A DNA stretch of 64,000 bases from assembly GCA_934129885.1 (NCBI GenBank), contig CAKOWU010000003.1:62001-126000 (forward strand). Direction: 5' to 3'. The notes under the pieces are model-generated. The model had not been told where the DNA came from and made no database searches. It worked only from the letters and a program-made list of their open reading frames with translations. Shown piece by piece: positions 17,846 to 26,217 of this stretch; the first letter of the stretch is position 1, and every line of letters begins with the position of its first letter. The DNA is from an uncultured Bacilli bacterium (lineage in GTDB: Bacteria > Bacillota_I > Bacilli_A > RF39 > UBA660). The position numbers and the translations under genes are program-made.

Positions 17846-17870
17846 CAAACTTTAATAGTTTGTTTTTTTA
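17846..17870 (+). terminator. Terminator after tRNA-Thr
   Basis: A 6-bp CAAACT/AGTTTG stem (17846-17851 with 17857-17862) is followed by T7. Confidence 0.75.
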
Positions 17871-17918
17871 TAAAAATTAAGGTATCTGAATGGTAAATAA
17901 AGAATAGGAGAGAGAGTA

Positions 17919-18161
17919 ATGAGAGAAATAAAAGTGAATCATATTTACAAACATTTTAAAGGAGACCGTTATTTAGTTTTAGATGTTGCAACGCATTCAG
18001 AAACTGGCGAAAAATATGTTGTATATAGATGTCTATATGGAAACTGTGATTTATATATTAGGCCTTTAGAAATGTTTTTGAGTGAAACTGATCATAAGAA
18101 ATATCCAGATGTAAAACAAAAATATAGATTTGAACTAGAAGAGATAAGAAGTGTGAAATAA
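17919..18161 (+). CDS. DUF1653 protein
   Basis: This is a compact 80-residue DUF1653 domain. It contains YKHFKGDRYLVLDVATHSET, then VVYRCLYG, IRPLEMFLSE and a closing RF. The family is common as a stand-alone small protein and its function is unknown. It has a purine-rich ribosome site (GGAGAGAG) and sits opposite the yqfQ-like gene, with which it shares a terminator. Confidence 0.85.
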   Translation: MREIKVNHIYKHFKGDRYLVLDVATHSETGEKYVVYRCLYGNCDLYIRPLEMFLSETDHKKYPDVKQKYRFELEEIRSVK

Positions 18162-18162
18162 A

Positions 18163-18192
18163 AAAGGTCCTATATAAAAAATGTGGGACCTT
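18163..18192. terminator. Shared hairpin terminator between convergent genes
   Basis: AAGGTCC (18164-18170) pairs with GGACCTT (18186-18192), with A-rich and T-rich flanks. The second arm lies in the last codons of the yqfQ-like gene. Confidence 0.6.
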
Positions 18193-18514
18193 CTTCATAT
18201 TCTTTGTATGACTGCTCATAAACATTATCTTCTTTTTTATTTTGTGTAGTTCTCTGGAAATTTTTATTGGTGTTATTGTTTGTATTAGGTTCGGTTTTTT
18301 TAAACTCATTCATAACTTTAAACATTGTTCTAGCATTTTTCATTACTGGCTGAACTTGTTTTACAATTGGAATGGCCTGATTAATAATGTTTAATGTTCT
18401 TTGCGTCCCGTTTAATATTCCGCCTAAAGTAATACCGCTATTACCAAAAGTACTTCTTAAACTGCCAAACAATGATGGTCTAACAGGTATAAAATACGGA
18501 TTATAATAATTCAT
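18170..18514 (-). CDS. YqfQ/VrrA-like protein
   Basis: The 114-residue protein starts with an aromatic and proline-rich leader (MNYYNPYFIPVRP). It then has a Gly-rich stretch and an amphipathic part, AIPIVKQVQPVMKNARTM, then FKVMNEFKK, which resembles the MVQQYGPMVKNLPAMLKMM core of Bacillus YqfQ (VrrA). The C-terminus is polar and Asn-rich. In Bacillus yqfQ lies near yqfN and sigA, as here. The function is unknown; a spore-coat or sporulation role has been suggested for the family. The start at 18514 follows a GGGGGAGAT site, and an upstream ATG at 18532 has none. Confidence 0.6.
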   Translation of the reverse strand: MNYYNPYFIPVRPSLFGSLRSTFGNSGITLGGILNGTQRTLNIINQAIPIVKQVQPVMKNARTMFKVMNEFKKTEPNTNNNTNKNFQRTTQNKKEDNVYEQSYKEYEEGPTFFI

Positions 18515-18615
18515 ATGATCTCCCCCTAACATATTATATGTTTTTAAGTAAAAATGTTTTAATTAAAAAAGAATTATGATATAATTGCTATGGTAGGATA
18601 AAAGGAAGGTGCCAT

Positions 18616-20172
18616 ATGAAAAGAATATTACTTATGCCATTTATATTCATATATAAATTCTTTAAATATGCATTTTCTGGGTTTATGTATTTGCCATTAA
18701 TCATATGGAACTTTTTTTCACATGCTATTCTTACAATTCAAATTCTATTTGGTACGATAAGACATTATTTTATGTGGAAAGACATGGAAAGAAAGCAACA
18801 AGAATTAGTAACTTATAAAAAGCCAAAGTATACTTTGGGTGAAAAAGTAGAAATGCTTGGTAATAAGGCTCTTGGTAAAAAGCAAGGTAAAAAACGTGCA
18901 CCTATTGATATTGATTTTAATGGTGCCGACGCTAAAAAGTCAAAGATCAAACAAACATATATGTATGAAGTATTAGACAAAGATGGTAAAACTAAAGTTG
19001 GCTATTTTGATGCTTTTTCAAAAGTTGAAGTATATTCCTATTTACTTAATGAAGGTTATAAAGTAATTTACAATATACAAACATCTTCATGGATTCGTAT
19101 GTTTAATAAAGGTGGAGCGACTGGTAGTGCTAAAATTAAGACAAAAGATCTTATTTTTATGATTACTCAGTTATCTACTTACATTAAGGCTGGTATTCCG
19201 CTAATGGATTCTGTCAAAATTTTAACTAAACAATTCAAAAATAAGACGTATCAAAAAATATTATCCGCAGTGGCGTATGAACTTTCTGTGGGAGAAAATT
19301 TTAGCAGTGCTTTAGAAAAACAAGGTGATGCTTTTCCTAAACTATTAATAAATATGATAAGAGCATCAGAAATGACAGGTGAACTACCTGAGACCCTAGA
19401 TGACATGGAAGAATATTATACCGAGATAGAAAGTACAAGAAAAGCCATGGTTAGCGCGATGATGTATCCAGTAATCATATTTGTAATTGCTATTGGTGTG
19501 GGCTTATTTATAATGCTTTATGTAGTACCACAATTCGTAGAAATATATGCGTCTTTAGATACTGAACTTCCAGGAATTACTAAATTTGTTTTATGGTTAA
19601 GTAGTTTCTTAAGTGATTATGCGATATTACTGGCTGTAGGCTTTATCTTATTGTTACTTGTATTCATGTATTTTTACAGAAATATAAAAGCTTTCCGTAC
19701 TGTGATTCAAAATATAACTATGAGATTACCAGTGTTTGGCAATATAATTATATATAATGAAGTAACAATGTTTACAAAAACGTTTTCTTCTTTACTTTCG
19801 CATAATGTCTTTATAACGGATAGTATGGATATTTTGAATAAAGTTACGAATAATGAAATATATAAATCGTTAATATTAGATGCTGTAACTCAAATTGCTA
19901 AAGGTGGTAAACTTTCAACGGCCTTTAAAGATCATTGGGCTTTTCCAGTATCGGCATATGAAATGATTGTTACTGGTGAAATGACTGGGCAACTTGCTGA
20001 AATGATGAAAAAAGTATCAGCCTATTATCAGGATTTACACAAAAATGCAGTTGCACGTATGAAGACATTTATTGAGCCTATCATGATAATATTACTTACT
20101 ATAATGGTTGGTGTTATAGTTCTTGCAATAGTTGTTCCAATGTTTAATATGTATAGCGCTATTCAAGATTAG
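18616..20172 (+). CDS. pilC: Type IV pilus/competence inner-membrane platform protein (PilC/GspF/ComGB family) with N-terminal extension
   Basis: The 518-residue protein contains two T2SSF domains (about residues 170-300 and 375-505), each ending in membrane helices. Diagnostic stretches are FMITQLSTYIKAGIPLMDSV, MIRASEMTGELPETL and MIVTGEMTGQLAEMM. It is the membrane platform on which the PilB motor acts. The first ~113 residues are extra: a hydrophobic pair of helices (1-50) and a basic linker precede the usual opening domain (TYMYEVLDKDGKTKVGY). pilD follows after 10 bp and pilB lies opposite. Confidence 0.93.
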   Translation: MKRILLMPFIFIYKFFKYAFSGFMYLPLIIWNFFSHAILTIQILFGTIRHYFMWKDMERKQQELVTYKKPKYTLGEKVEMLGNKALGKKQGKKRAPIDIDFNGADAKKSKIKQTYMYEVLDKDGKTKVGYFDAFSKVEVYSYLLNEGYKVIYNIQTSSWIRMFNKGGATGSAKIKTKDLIFMITQLSTYIKAGIPLMDSVKILTKQFKNKTYQKILSAVAYELSVGENFSSALEKQGDAFPKLLINMIRASEMTGELPETLDDMEEYYTEIESTRKAMVSAMMYPVIIFVIAIGVGLFIMLYVVPQFVEIYASLDTELPGITKFVLWLSSFLSDYAILLAVGFILLLLVFMYFYRNIKAFRTVIQNITMRLPVFGNIIIYNEVTMFTKTFSSLLSHNVFITDSMDILNKVTNNEIYKSLILDAVTQIAKGGKLSTAFKDHWAFPVSAYEMIVTGEMTGQLAEMMKKVSAYYQDLHKNAVARMKTFIEPIMIILLTIMVGVIVLAIVVPMFNMYSAIQD

Positions 20173-20182
20173 GGGGGATTAT

Positions 20183-20947
20183 ATGTATATTTATACTGTA
20201 TTTGCACTATTTATTTTGGGAGCCGTTTTAGGTTCCTTCTATAATGTTGTAGGTTATAGACTGCCAAAAGGAGAATCTATTGTTAGTCCGCCGAGCCACT
20301 GCACAAAGTGTGGTAATAGACTAGGAATATTAGAACTAATTCCAATTGTGTCATATTTGTTTTTAAATGGTAAATGTAAACACTGTGGTGCTAAAGTATC
20401 AGCCTTTTATACTGTGTTTGAAATTTTAACAGGTTTGCTTTTTGTTCTCGCTTTTGTGTCATATGGATATTCGTTAGATCTTATTATAGCCCTTACATTT
20501 ATTTCAATGCTTATAATTATTGTTGTTAGTGATTATAACTACATGATAATATCTGACGAAGTGTTGATATTTTTCTCTATACTTTTAGGGATAGAAATAT
20601 TTTTTATTCATGGTGCTAGTGCATTTGTAAGCGGTTTGATAAGTGCCGTATTAGCATTTATAACTATGCTTTTAGTTAAACTAGGTGGCGATAAACTCTT
20701 TAAAAGAGAATCTATGGGTGGTGGAGACATAAAATTGATGTTTACGTTTGGCTTGGTTTTAGGTTATCCTATGGTTATTGTATCTATATTTCTAGGTTCT
20801 GTGATAGGTCTTATAATATCTTTAATAACTATTAAGAAAAATCCAGAACACATTATTCCTTTTGGGCCATTCCTAGCGGCTGGTGCTTTAATAATTGTTT
20901 TGTTTCAAATAACACCTGATACAGTTTTATCTATTTATAATATATAA
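20183..20947 (+). CDS. pilD: Prepilin peptidase (PilD/ComC, A24 family)
   Basis: The 254-residue polytopic protein has an N-terminal DiS_P_DiS domain with two CxxC pairs (HCTKCGN and CKHCGAK) that bind zinc. An A24 aspartyl protease follows, with one aspartate in VVSDYNYMIISDEV and the second in GGGDIKLM. It cleaves the leader of prepilins at the membrane and usually methylates the new N-terminus. The ATG at 20183 follows GGGGGGAT; an upstream frame into pilC is not used. It ends in a terminator shared with pilB. Confidence 0.95.
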   Translation: MYIYTVFALFILGAVLGSFYNVVGYRLPKGESIVSPPSHCTKCGNRLGILELIPIVSYLFLNGKCKHCGAKVSAFYTVFEILTGLLFVLAFVSYGYSLDLIIALTFISMLIIIVVSDYNYMIISDEVLIFFSILLGIEIFFIHGASAFVSGLISAVLAFITMLLVKLGGDKLFKRESMGGGDIKLMFTFGLVLGYPMVIVSIFLGSVIGLIISLITIKKNPEHIIPFGPFLAAGALIIVLFQITPDTVLSIYNI

Positions 20948-20977
20948 AAACCAACTATATTTGATTAGTTGGTTTTT
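20946..20977. terminator. Bidirectional terminator between pilD and pilB
   Basis: A 12-bp perfect stem (20946-20957 with 20966-20977) has A5 on one side and T5 on the other, and serves both convergent genes. Confidence 0.9.
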
Positions 20978-22481
20978 GAATACTATTATTTACCATTTGA
21001 TTTTGCACTGGCGTTACTACTGTTTTGTTTGGAACTACACCGCTAATGTGTTTAACTGCGCCAGTCATAGGCGTAGTAGGTGGTGCCGAATTAACTATTG
21101 TTTTGTTTACTACGTTAGGTGTAGAAATAGTGGTGTTAACTTTAGAAGTACTTTGTACTGGGGTAATTGGTTTTGTTGGTGTGATTTTTTGGGTATCCAT
21201 TTTATTCACGGCACGTCCTGCATTTTCTTCGGCTGTATGTAATTCTTTGGTTTTCTTGATAACATTTTTTAAACTAATATTATCTGCGAGATTAGGGTCA
21301 TCATCAAGTTCGATTAAGTTAAGAATTTCACTAAAAGTCGTTTCTCCTAAAATAACTTTTTTAAGTCCGTCTTCTAGTAATGTATCCACATCTCCTTGAT
21401 AAACTAGTTTTCTAAGTTCTTCTTTATCAGCGTTTTCACTTAAAGCATCTCTGATTGTTGAACTGATATAAAGTACTTCTTGGATAGCGATTCTTCCTTT
21501 GTAACCATTATTACATTTATCGCATCCCTCAACGTCATAAATTTCTTCTACATCTTCGCCAGTAACGGCTTTTAATATTTCTTTTTCATAATCAGTGGTT
21601 TTTCTTTTTACTTTGCAGTGTGGGCATAACATTCTGGCTAATTTTTGAGAAATAATTCCTGTAAGTGAACTTGCGAGTAAATATTTAGGAACGTCCATAT
21701 CAATTAAACGTTCAATAGTGGTTAGTGAATTATTCGTATGGATAGTAGACAATACCAAGTGTCCAGTGATAGAAGCTCTAACGGCAATTCTTGCAGTTTC
21801 ACTATCACGAATCTCTCCGATCATGATAATGTTTGGGTCTTGACGCAAAATAGAGCGTAATGCTTCTGCGAATGTCATACCAATTTGACTATTAACTTGT
21901 ACCTGATTAACACCCTCTAAATCCATTTCTACCGGATCTTCAACCGTGATAATATTTGTTGTAGATCTATTTAAATATTGTAAAATAGAATATAGAGTAG
22001 TTGATTTACCAGAACCAGTCGCTCCAGTAACCAAAATTATTCCGTTGGGTATTCCAATCATCTCTAAAACTTTTTTATAATTTTCTTCACTAAACCCAAG
22101 TTTATCAATACCCGCTAAACTTCTAGAATAGTCCAAAATTCTTATAACTATTTTTTCGCCAATATTAAGAGGTAAGACAGAAACACGCAAATCCAAATAA
22201 ACGCCGTCAATAGTAGCCTTAATCGCACCATCTTGTGGCCTACGTGATTCTGTTATATTCATCTTTGAAATAGTTTTAATACGAGTAATTATATAATCTC
22301 TGTAGGCGTTTGGAACTTCTGCATAATCAATGAGAATTCCATCTATACGTATACGTACAAGTAAAACTTTTTCTCTAGGGTCAAAGTGTATATCACTCGC
22401 ACCTCTTCTTGATGAATCTACTAATATTTCATTTACAATATCTACAATTGGTTTTTTTTGAAAGTCAAACGTTTTAAGCAC
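20955..22481 (-). CDS. pilB: Type IV pilus/competence assembly ATPase (PilB/GspE/ComGA family)
   Basis: The 508-residue ATPase has Walker A GATGSGKSTT (153-162), an Asp box ITVEDPVEM, Walker B MIGEIRDSETA, a His box LVLSTIHTN, and a zinc site from CPHC (286-289) and CDKC (320-323). It powers pilus extension. Two features are unusual. The usual N-terminal MshEN domain is absent, so the protein starts directly at the secretin-ATPase core, as in ComGA. Residues ~400-508 form a Pro/Thr/Val/Asn-rich, probably disordered tail. The start is a GTG with AAGGAG about 12 nt upstream. Confidence 0.93.
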   Translation of the reverse strand: MLKTFDFQKKPIVDIVNEILVDSSRRGASDIHFDPREKVLLVRIRIDGILIDYAEVPNAYRDYIITRIKTISKMNITESRRPQDGAIKATIDGVYLDLRVSVLPLNIGEKIVIRILDYSRSLAGIDKLGFSEENYKKVLEMIGIPNGIILVTGATGSGKSTTLYSILQYLNRSTTNIITVEDPVEMDLEGVNQVQVNSQIGMTFAEALRSILRQDPNIIMIGEIRDSETARIAVRASITGHLVLSTIHTNNSLTTIERLIDMDVPKYLLASSLTGIISQKLARMLCPHCKVKRKTTDYEKEILKAVTGEDVEEIYDVEGCDKCNNGYKGRIAIQEVLYISSTIRDALSENADKEELRKLVYQGDVDTLLEDGLKKVILGETTFSEILNLIELDDDPNLADNISLKNVIKKTKELHTAEENAGRAVNKMDTQKITPTKPITPVQSTSKVNTTISTPNVVNKTIVNSAPPTTPMTGAVKHISGVVPNKTVVTPVQNQMVNNSIQKPTNQI

Positions 22482-22586
22482 TTAACTGACCAACTCCTTC
22501 TATTATTTTGTAACTAGGACTAGAATTTATCCTAAATATATTATATAATAGTTTCTAGATAAAAACAATAATAAAGGGAGTTAATT

Positions 22587-23120
22587 ATGAAAAAGAATAA
22601 TAAAGGTTTCCTTATGGTTGAAACAGTTGTTGTATCGACTTTTGTCATGTTTGTTTTAATAGTACTTTATGCTCAGTTTAGTGCATTGCTAGTAAATTAC
22701 AACAAAAGTTATACTTATAATACCTCAAATAATATATATAATTTAAGTGCCATAAGAGATTACTTAATCGAAAACCAAGGAGAAGGGAATACTACTTTAA
22801 ATTCTTATTTAAATAGTAGTAAAATTCCATATGTAATTATTTATAGCGATGGAAAGTGTAATCAAAATATAAGCCTTTCTAATGTGTCTTTTTGTACGGA
22901 ACTGGCACAGGCTGGAAAATTTAAAACTATACTGTATACAAATTCTGATGTAACTGACTTGAAAGAATATATAAATTCGAACCATAATAATGTAATAAAA
23001 CAAAAATTTAAAAACTTTATTGTTAAAATAAATAATACAGAATACAAAAATAGATTGATTGCTGAATATGAAGATGCCACATTTGGGACTATTACCTATG
23101 GCGTAAATACGAAAGAATAG
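22587..23120 (+). CDS. Prepilin-like protein
   Basis: The 177-residue protein has a class III leader: a short basic stretch, then G|FLMVETVVVSTFVM with Glu at +5 and a hydrophobic helix. This fits cleavage by the A24 peptidase two genes upstream. The rest is a soluble Asn/Ser/Tyr-rich domain with two cysteines around residues 91-105 that could pair. It is probably a minor pilin or pseudopilin, because it lacks the repeated major-pilin pattern. It is transcribed away from pilB and 20 bp before a second prepilin. Confidence 0.8.
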   Translation: MKKNNKGFLMVETVVVSTFVMFVLIVLYAQFSALLVNYNKSYTYNTSNNIYNLSAIRDYLIENQGEGNTTLNSYLNSSKIPYVIIYSDGKCNQNISLSNVSFCTELAQAGKFKTILYTNSDVTDLKEYINSNHNNVIKQKFKNFIVKINNTEYKNRLIAEYEDATFGTITYGVNTKE

Positions 23121-23139
23121 TGGAAAGGAAGCGAAAAAA

Positions 23140-23739
23140 ATGAATAACAAAGCCTTTACTGTAGTAGAACTTTTGGCGTCTTTTACTATAACCATGATTA
23201 TATTAGTGTTTTTGCTTGAAATACTTCTTGAGATCAAAAATATTTACTACAGTAGTGAAATAAAAACCGCAGTTTATAATAAAAACGCTATCGCAGCGTC
23301 TGCGATAAATAAAAGATTAAATCAATATTATATAGTAAACGTTTTAACCGATGAAAACCTCATAAAAAGTTATTGTAGTGATGCTCCAGAAAATGCTCAA
23401 AACATCGCTGTTGGAACGATTCCGAACATTACTATGAATAATATAAATAGTGAACCAGCATATTTCTTTATCTCTCTAAAAACAAATGATACTTCAACTC
23501 CTGAAATTTCTGTGAGAGGCTGCGACAATAGTCCTAGTGGTTTTGAAGATATAACAATTAAATTACCAGAAAATACCAGCATAGTGCCTGCCAAAAATGA
23601 AGATGTAATTACCGTAAACAATGCCTTTGCGGGAAACGGCAAAAGAGACTCTTATATAAAAATAACTTATGATGTATCAAGTAATAAATTAAGTGAAAAT
23701 ATTGGTTTTAATTATATTTACACTTTTAGTAGTCAGTAA
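23140..23739 (+). CDS. Second prepilin-like protein
   Basis: The 199-residue protein starts MNNKA|FTVVELLASFTITMI, a prepilin leader with Ala at -1 in place of the commoner Gly and with Glu at +5. A long hydrophobic helix follows, then a soluble domain (PEISVRGCDNSPSGF). It resembles ComGF/PilW-like minor pilins in layout, but I cannot assign a named subunit. It shares an operon with the upstream prepilin gene. No obvious major pilin lies in the window. Confidence 0.75.
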   Translation: MNNKAFTVVELLASFTITMIILVFLLEILLEIKNIYYSSEIKTAVYNKNAIAASAINKRLNQYYIVNVLTDENLIKSYCSDAPENAQNIAVGTIPNITMNNINSEPAYFFISLKTNDTSTPEISVRGCDNSPSGFEDITIKLPENTSIVPAKNEDVITVNNAFAGNGKRDSYIKITYDVSSNKLSENIGFNYIYTFSSQ

Positions 23740-23754
23740 TCAAGGGCATATGGC

Positions 23755-24714
23755 TTAAAATAGTAAAAACCAATAATCAAATATTATATATATAAGAATA
23801 CCTGATATAAAAGCATGCATTACTCTAGCACAAAAAAACGGGAAATATTTGATATTAGTATCACTTAAAATACTCATTATCTGCATATGTACACTAAGGC
23901 CACCAAAAGATAAAATAATAACTGATAATGTACATTTGATTTTCAAAGGAATATTTTCAAGACTTATATATTTAAGACCTTGAGTCATCTCTATAAAACC
24001 ATTTAAAGTACTTTGATATATAGGATATATATTTATTACATTATCTATAATTGTAGTTAAAATTAAAAACATTGTCATAACTCCAAGTATAAGTAATAGG
24101 GTATTAAGGCTTCCCATAATGGTTTCTGTTATCATGATGCCAAAAGGTTTTACTTTTCTTTTATTATGTATAGACTCTTTAAGAGTGATATGCTTGTAAT
24201 CTTTGCATGGATAAAAATTTCTTATAATAAGGCCAACTATTATATTACCTAAATAGTGACAGAGTAGTATAATGAGTCCTACCTTTTTATTATCTAGAAA
24301 GAAAATGGATACAGTTCCTAAAATAAATAGGGGATTTGCAAAACAAGAAAAACATAATATTTTAGTAGCCTCATGTTCATCAATTTCTTTATTTTGATAT
24401 AACTCTTTTATGTATTTTGCGTTTGATGGATTTCCAGAAAAAATGCTCATTACAAAAATAAAAGCTGACTTTGAACTAACCTTAAATAACTTATTCATAA
24501 TAGGACCAATTAAACTTCCTAAAATCTCGACAAAACCGTAGTTTATCATTATACTAGATAAAATAAAAAAAGGAAATAACGAAGGAAAAATATTATTTCG
24601 CCATATATCTAGTGAAAATTTAACTGAAGAAAAAATACTTTCTCTATCATATAAAATCGCAAAACAAATATACACTAGTGCTACCATAATTATTCCGTTA
24701 CAAATTTTTTTCAT
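23755..24714 (-). CDS. ylbJ: Sporulation integral membrane protein YlbJ (nucleoside-recognition/gate domain)
   Basis: The 319-residue protein has about eight membrane segments and the Gate/nucleoside-recognition repeats. It opens with IWRNNIFPSLFPFFILSSIM and has FVMSIFSGNPSNAKYI and FANPLFILGTVSIFF, a pattern typical of YlbJ. In Bacillus YlbJ is made in the mother cell and is needed for heat-resistant spores; its transported substrate is not established. Its divergent neighbour is ylbL, the same association as in Bacillus. A GGAGG site precedes the start. Confidence 0.85.
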   Translation of the reverse strand: MKKICNGIIMVALVYICFAILYDRESIFSSVKFSLDIWRNNIFPSLFPFFILSSIMINYGFVEILGSLIGPIMNKLFKVSSKSAFIFVMSIFSGNPSNAKYIKELYQNKEIDEHEATKILCFSCFANPLFILGTVSIFFLDNKKVGLIILLCHYLGNIIVGLIIRNFYPCKDYKHITLKESIHNKRKVKPFGIMITETIMGSLNTLLLILGVMTMFLILTTIIDNVINIYPIYQSTLNGFIEMTQGLKYISLENIPLKIKCTLSVIILSFGGLSVHMQIMSILSDTNIKYFPFFCARVMHAFISGILIYIIFDYWFLLF

Positions 24715-24751
24715 ATTTCCTCCAATATAATGTATAATCTAACTAGAAAGG

Positions 24752-25765
24752 ATGATTATTATCAGTAAATTATATGAAAACTTCAAAATATTCATTAAAG
24801 AAAATTATAAAAGTTTAATATTTGTTGCAGTAATTTTTTTCTTATTTTTCTTTAAACTTCCTTATTATATATATGCCCCAGGGGGGCTTATTGATGCCAC
24901 TGATAAAGTAAGCGTAGGTGAAAAAATAGAATTTAAAGGTAGTTTGAATATGGCTTATGTATCTTCTATAAAAGGTACACCTATAACTCTTATGTATGCT
25001 TTGATTAATCCAAGTTATGATATAGAAAGCATAAATGAAATAACCGGTGGTACTGAAAGTATCGAAGATGAAGAATACCGAAACAAAATGCTTTTAAAAG
25101 AAGGGAATAATATTGCCCTAGAAATAGCGTATAAGCATTCAAATGTTCCTTATACTATAGAAAATGATAAAGTATATGTAACATATATAGATGAAAATGC
25201 TAAAACTAATTTAAAAATAAAAGATCAAATAATAAAAATAGATGATTTTAAGGTAAATAAAAAAGAAGATTTGTATAATTATATAAAGAATAAAAAGAAA
25301 AATGAAAAAATAAATTTTACTGTAATAAATAATGGAAAGGAATATAAAAGAAACGCAACACTTATAGATGTAATGAGCACGCCCAAAGTGGGAGCTTTAA
25401 TTACTGAAAACAAAGATATAAAATCTTCCAAAAATGTTAACATAAAATTTAAAAGTACAGAGTCAGGCTCATCTGGCGGTCTTATGATTACGTTAACGCT
25501 TTATAGTCTCATTAGTGGTGTAGATCTTACAAACGGTAAAACCATCGCAGGTACTGGTACTATAAATGAAGATGAAACGGTGGGAGAGATAAGCGGTGTT
25601 AAATATAAACTGCAGGGAGCTGTAAATAAAGGTGCTGATGTATTTCTAGTGCCAAAAGGCGATAACTATAAAGAAGCAAAAAAACTAAAAGATAAGAATG
25701 GTTATGATATCACTATTGTACCTGTCGCGACCTTTGAAGAAGCACTCAAATATTTAAAAAATTAG
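24752..25765 (+). CDS. ylbL: YlbL/SepM-like membrane protease (PDZ plus Lon-type serine-lysine catalytic domain)
   Basis: The 337-residue protein has one membrane helix (about residues 22-40), then IYAPGGLID, a PDZ domain (about 140-205) and a C-terminal S16-like domain. The catalytic serine is in ESGSSGGLMITLTLY and the lysine in VGEISGVKYKLQGAV. Relatives cut secreted peptides or membrane proteins outside the cell. The start is uncertain. The ATG at 24752 directly abuts the AGAAAGG site with no spacing, while in-frame ATT (24758) or ATC (24761) codons have normal spacing. TATAAT at 24733 suggests a very short leader. Confidence 0.9.
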   Translation: MIIISKLYENFKIFIKENYKSLIFVAVIFFLFFFKLPYYIYAPGGLIDATDKVSVGEKIEFKGSLNMAYVSSIKGTPITLMYALINPSYDIESINEITGGTESIEDEEYRNKMLLKEGNNIALEIAYKHSNVPYTIENDKVYVTYIDENAKTNLKIKDQIIKIDDFKVNKKEDLYNYIKNKKKNEKINFTVINNGKEYKRNATLIDVMSTPKVGALITENKDIKSSKNVNIKFKSTESGSSGGLMITLTLYSLISGVDLTNGKTIAGTGTINEDETVGEISGVKYKLQGAVNKGADVFLVPKGDNYKEAKKLKDKNGYDITIVPVATFEEALKYLKN

Positions 25766-25781
25766 TAATAAGGAGATAATA

Positions 25782-26189
25782 ATGAAAGTAATAACAATAA
25801 AACAGCCATGGGCCACACTAATAGCCAAAGGATATAAGGAATATGAATTTAGAACATGGAAAACAAAATATAGAGGAGATGTTTTAATCCATGCAGGTAA
25901 ATCATTTGATAAATCTGCTTTAAAAAGATTTGAAGATTATAACTTAGAATATCCTACTGGTGCTATAATTGCTAGAGCAACTATAACGGACTGTCTAGAA
26001 GTAAATGACGAATTTAGAAAAATGGTATATCCGTTGGAAAAAAACGTATATGCATCTTTAAAAAATCCAGATCATGGTGGCTATGCATTTAAAATAGAAA
26101 ATGTTAAAGAAGTAAAACCAATTTTTATGAATGGCAAATTAAGTCTTTGGGATTATGATAAGACAGAAAATATAGAATATATTAATTAA
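25782..26189 (+). CDS. ASCH-domain protein
   Basis: The 135-residue protein is a single ASCH domain. The opening KVITIKQPWATLIAKGYKEY, with EFRTW and YRGDVLIHAGK, forms the family's predicted RNA- or nucleotide-binding cleft. Some ASCH proteins act as ribonucleases or as amidohydrolases on modified cytidine, but which applies here cannot be told. It follows ylbL by 16 bp with a good AAGGAG site and ends in a terminator shared with glmS. Confidence 0.8.
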   Translation: MKVITIKQPWATLIAKGYKEYEFRTWKTKYRGDVLIHAGKSFDKSALKRFEDYNLEYPTGAIIARATITDCLEVNDEFRKMVYPLEKNVYASLKNPDHGGYAFKIENVKEVKPIFMNGKLSLWDYDKTENIEYIN

Positions 26190-26217
26190 AAAGATAGAAG
26201 TTTGGGTTCTATCTTTT
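26188..26217. terminator. Bidirectional terminator between the ASCH gene and glmS
   Basis: An 11-12-bp stem, AAAAGATAGAA with TTCTATCTTTT (arms to 26199 and 26207-26217), has a 7-nt loop. Confidence 0.85.

Noticed and set aside
20961..21399. Open frames antisense to the 3' end of pilB
   Set aside because: They mirror the low-complexity Pro/Thr-rich tail of PilB and have no ribosome site.
24715..24751. SigE-type promoter for ylbJ on the minus strand
   Set aside because: A TATACATT resembles the -10 element, but there is no convincing -35. It is too weak in AT-rich DNA.
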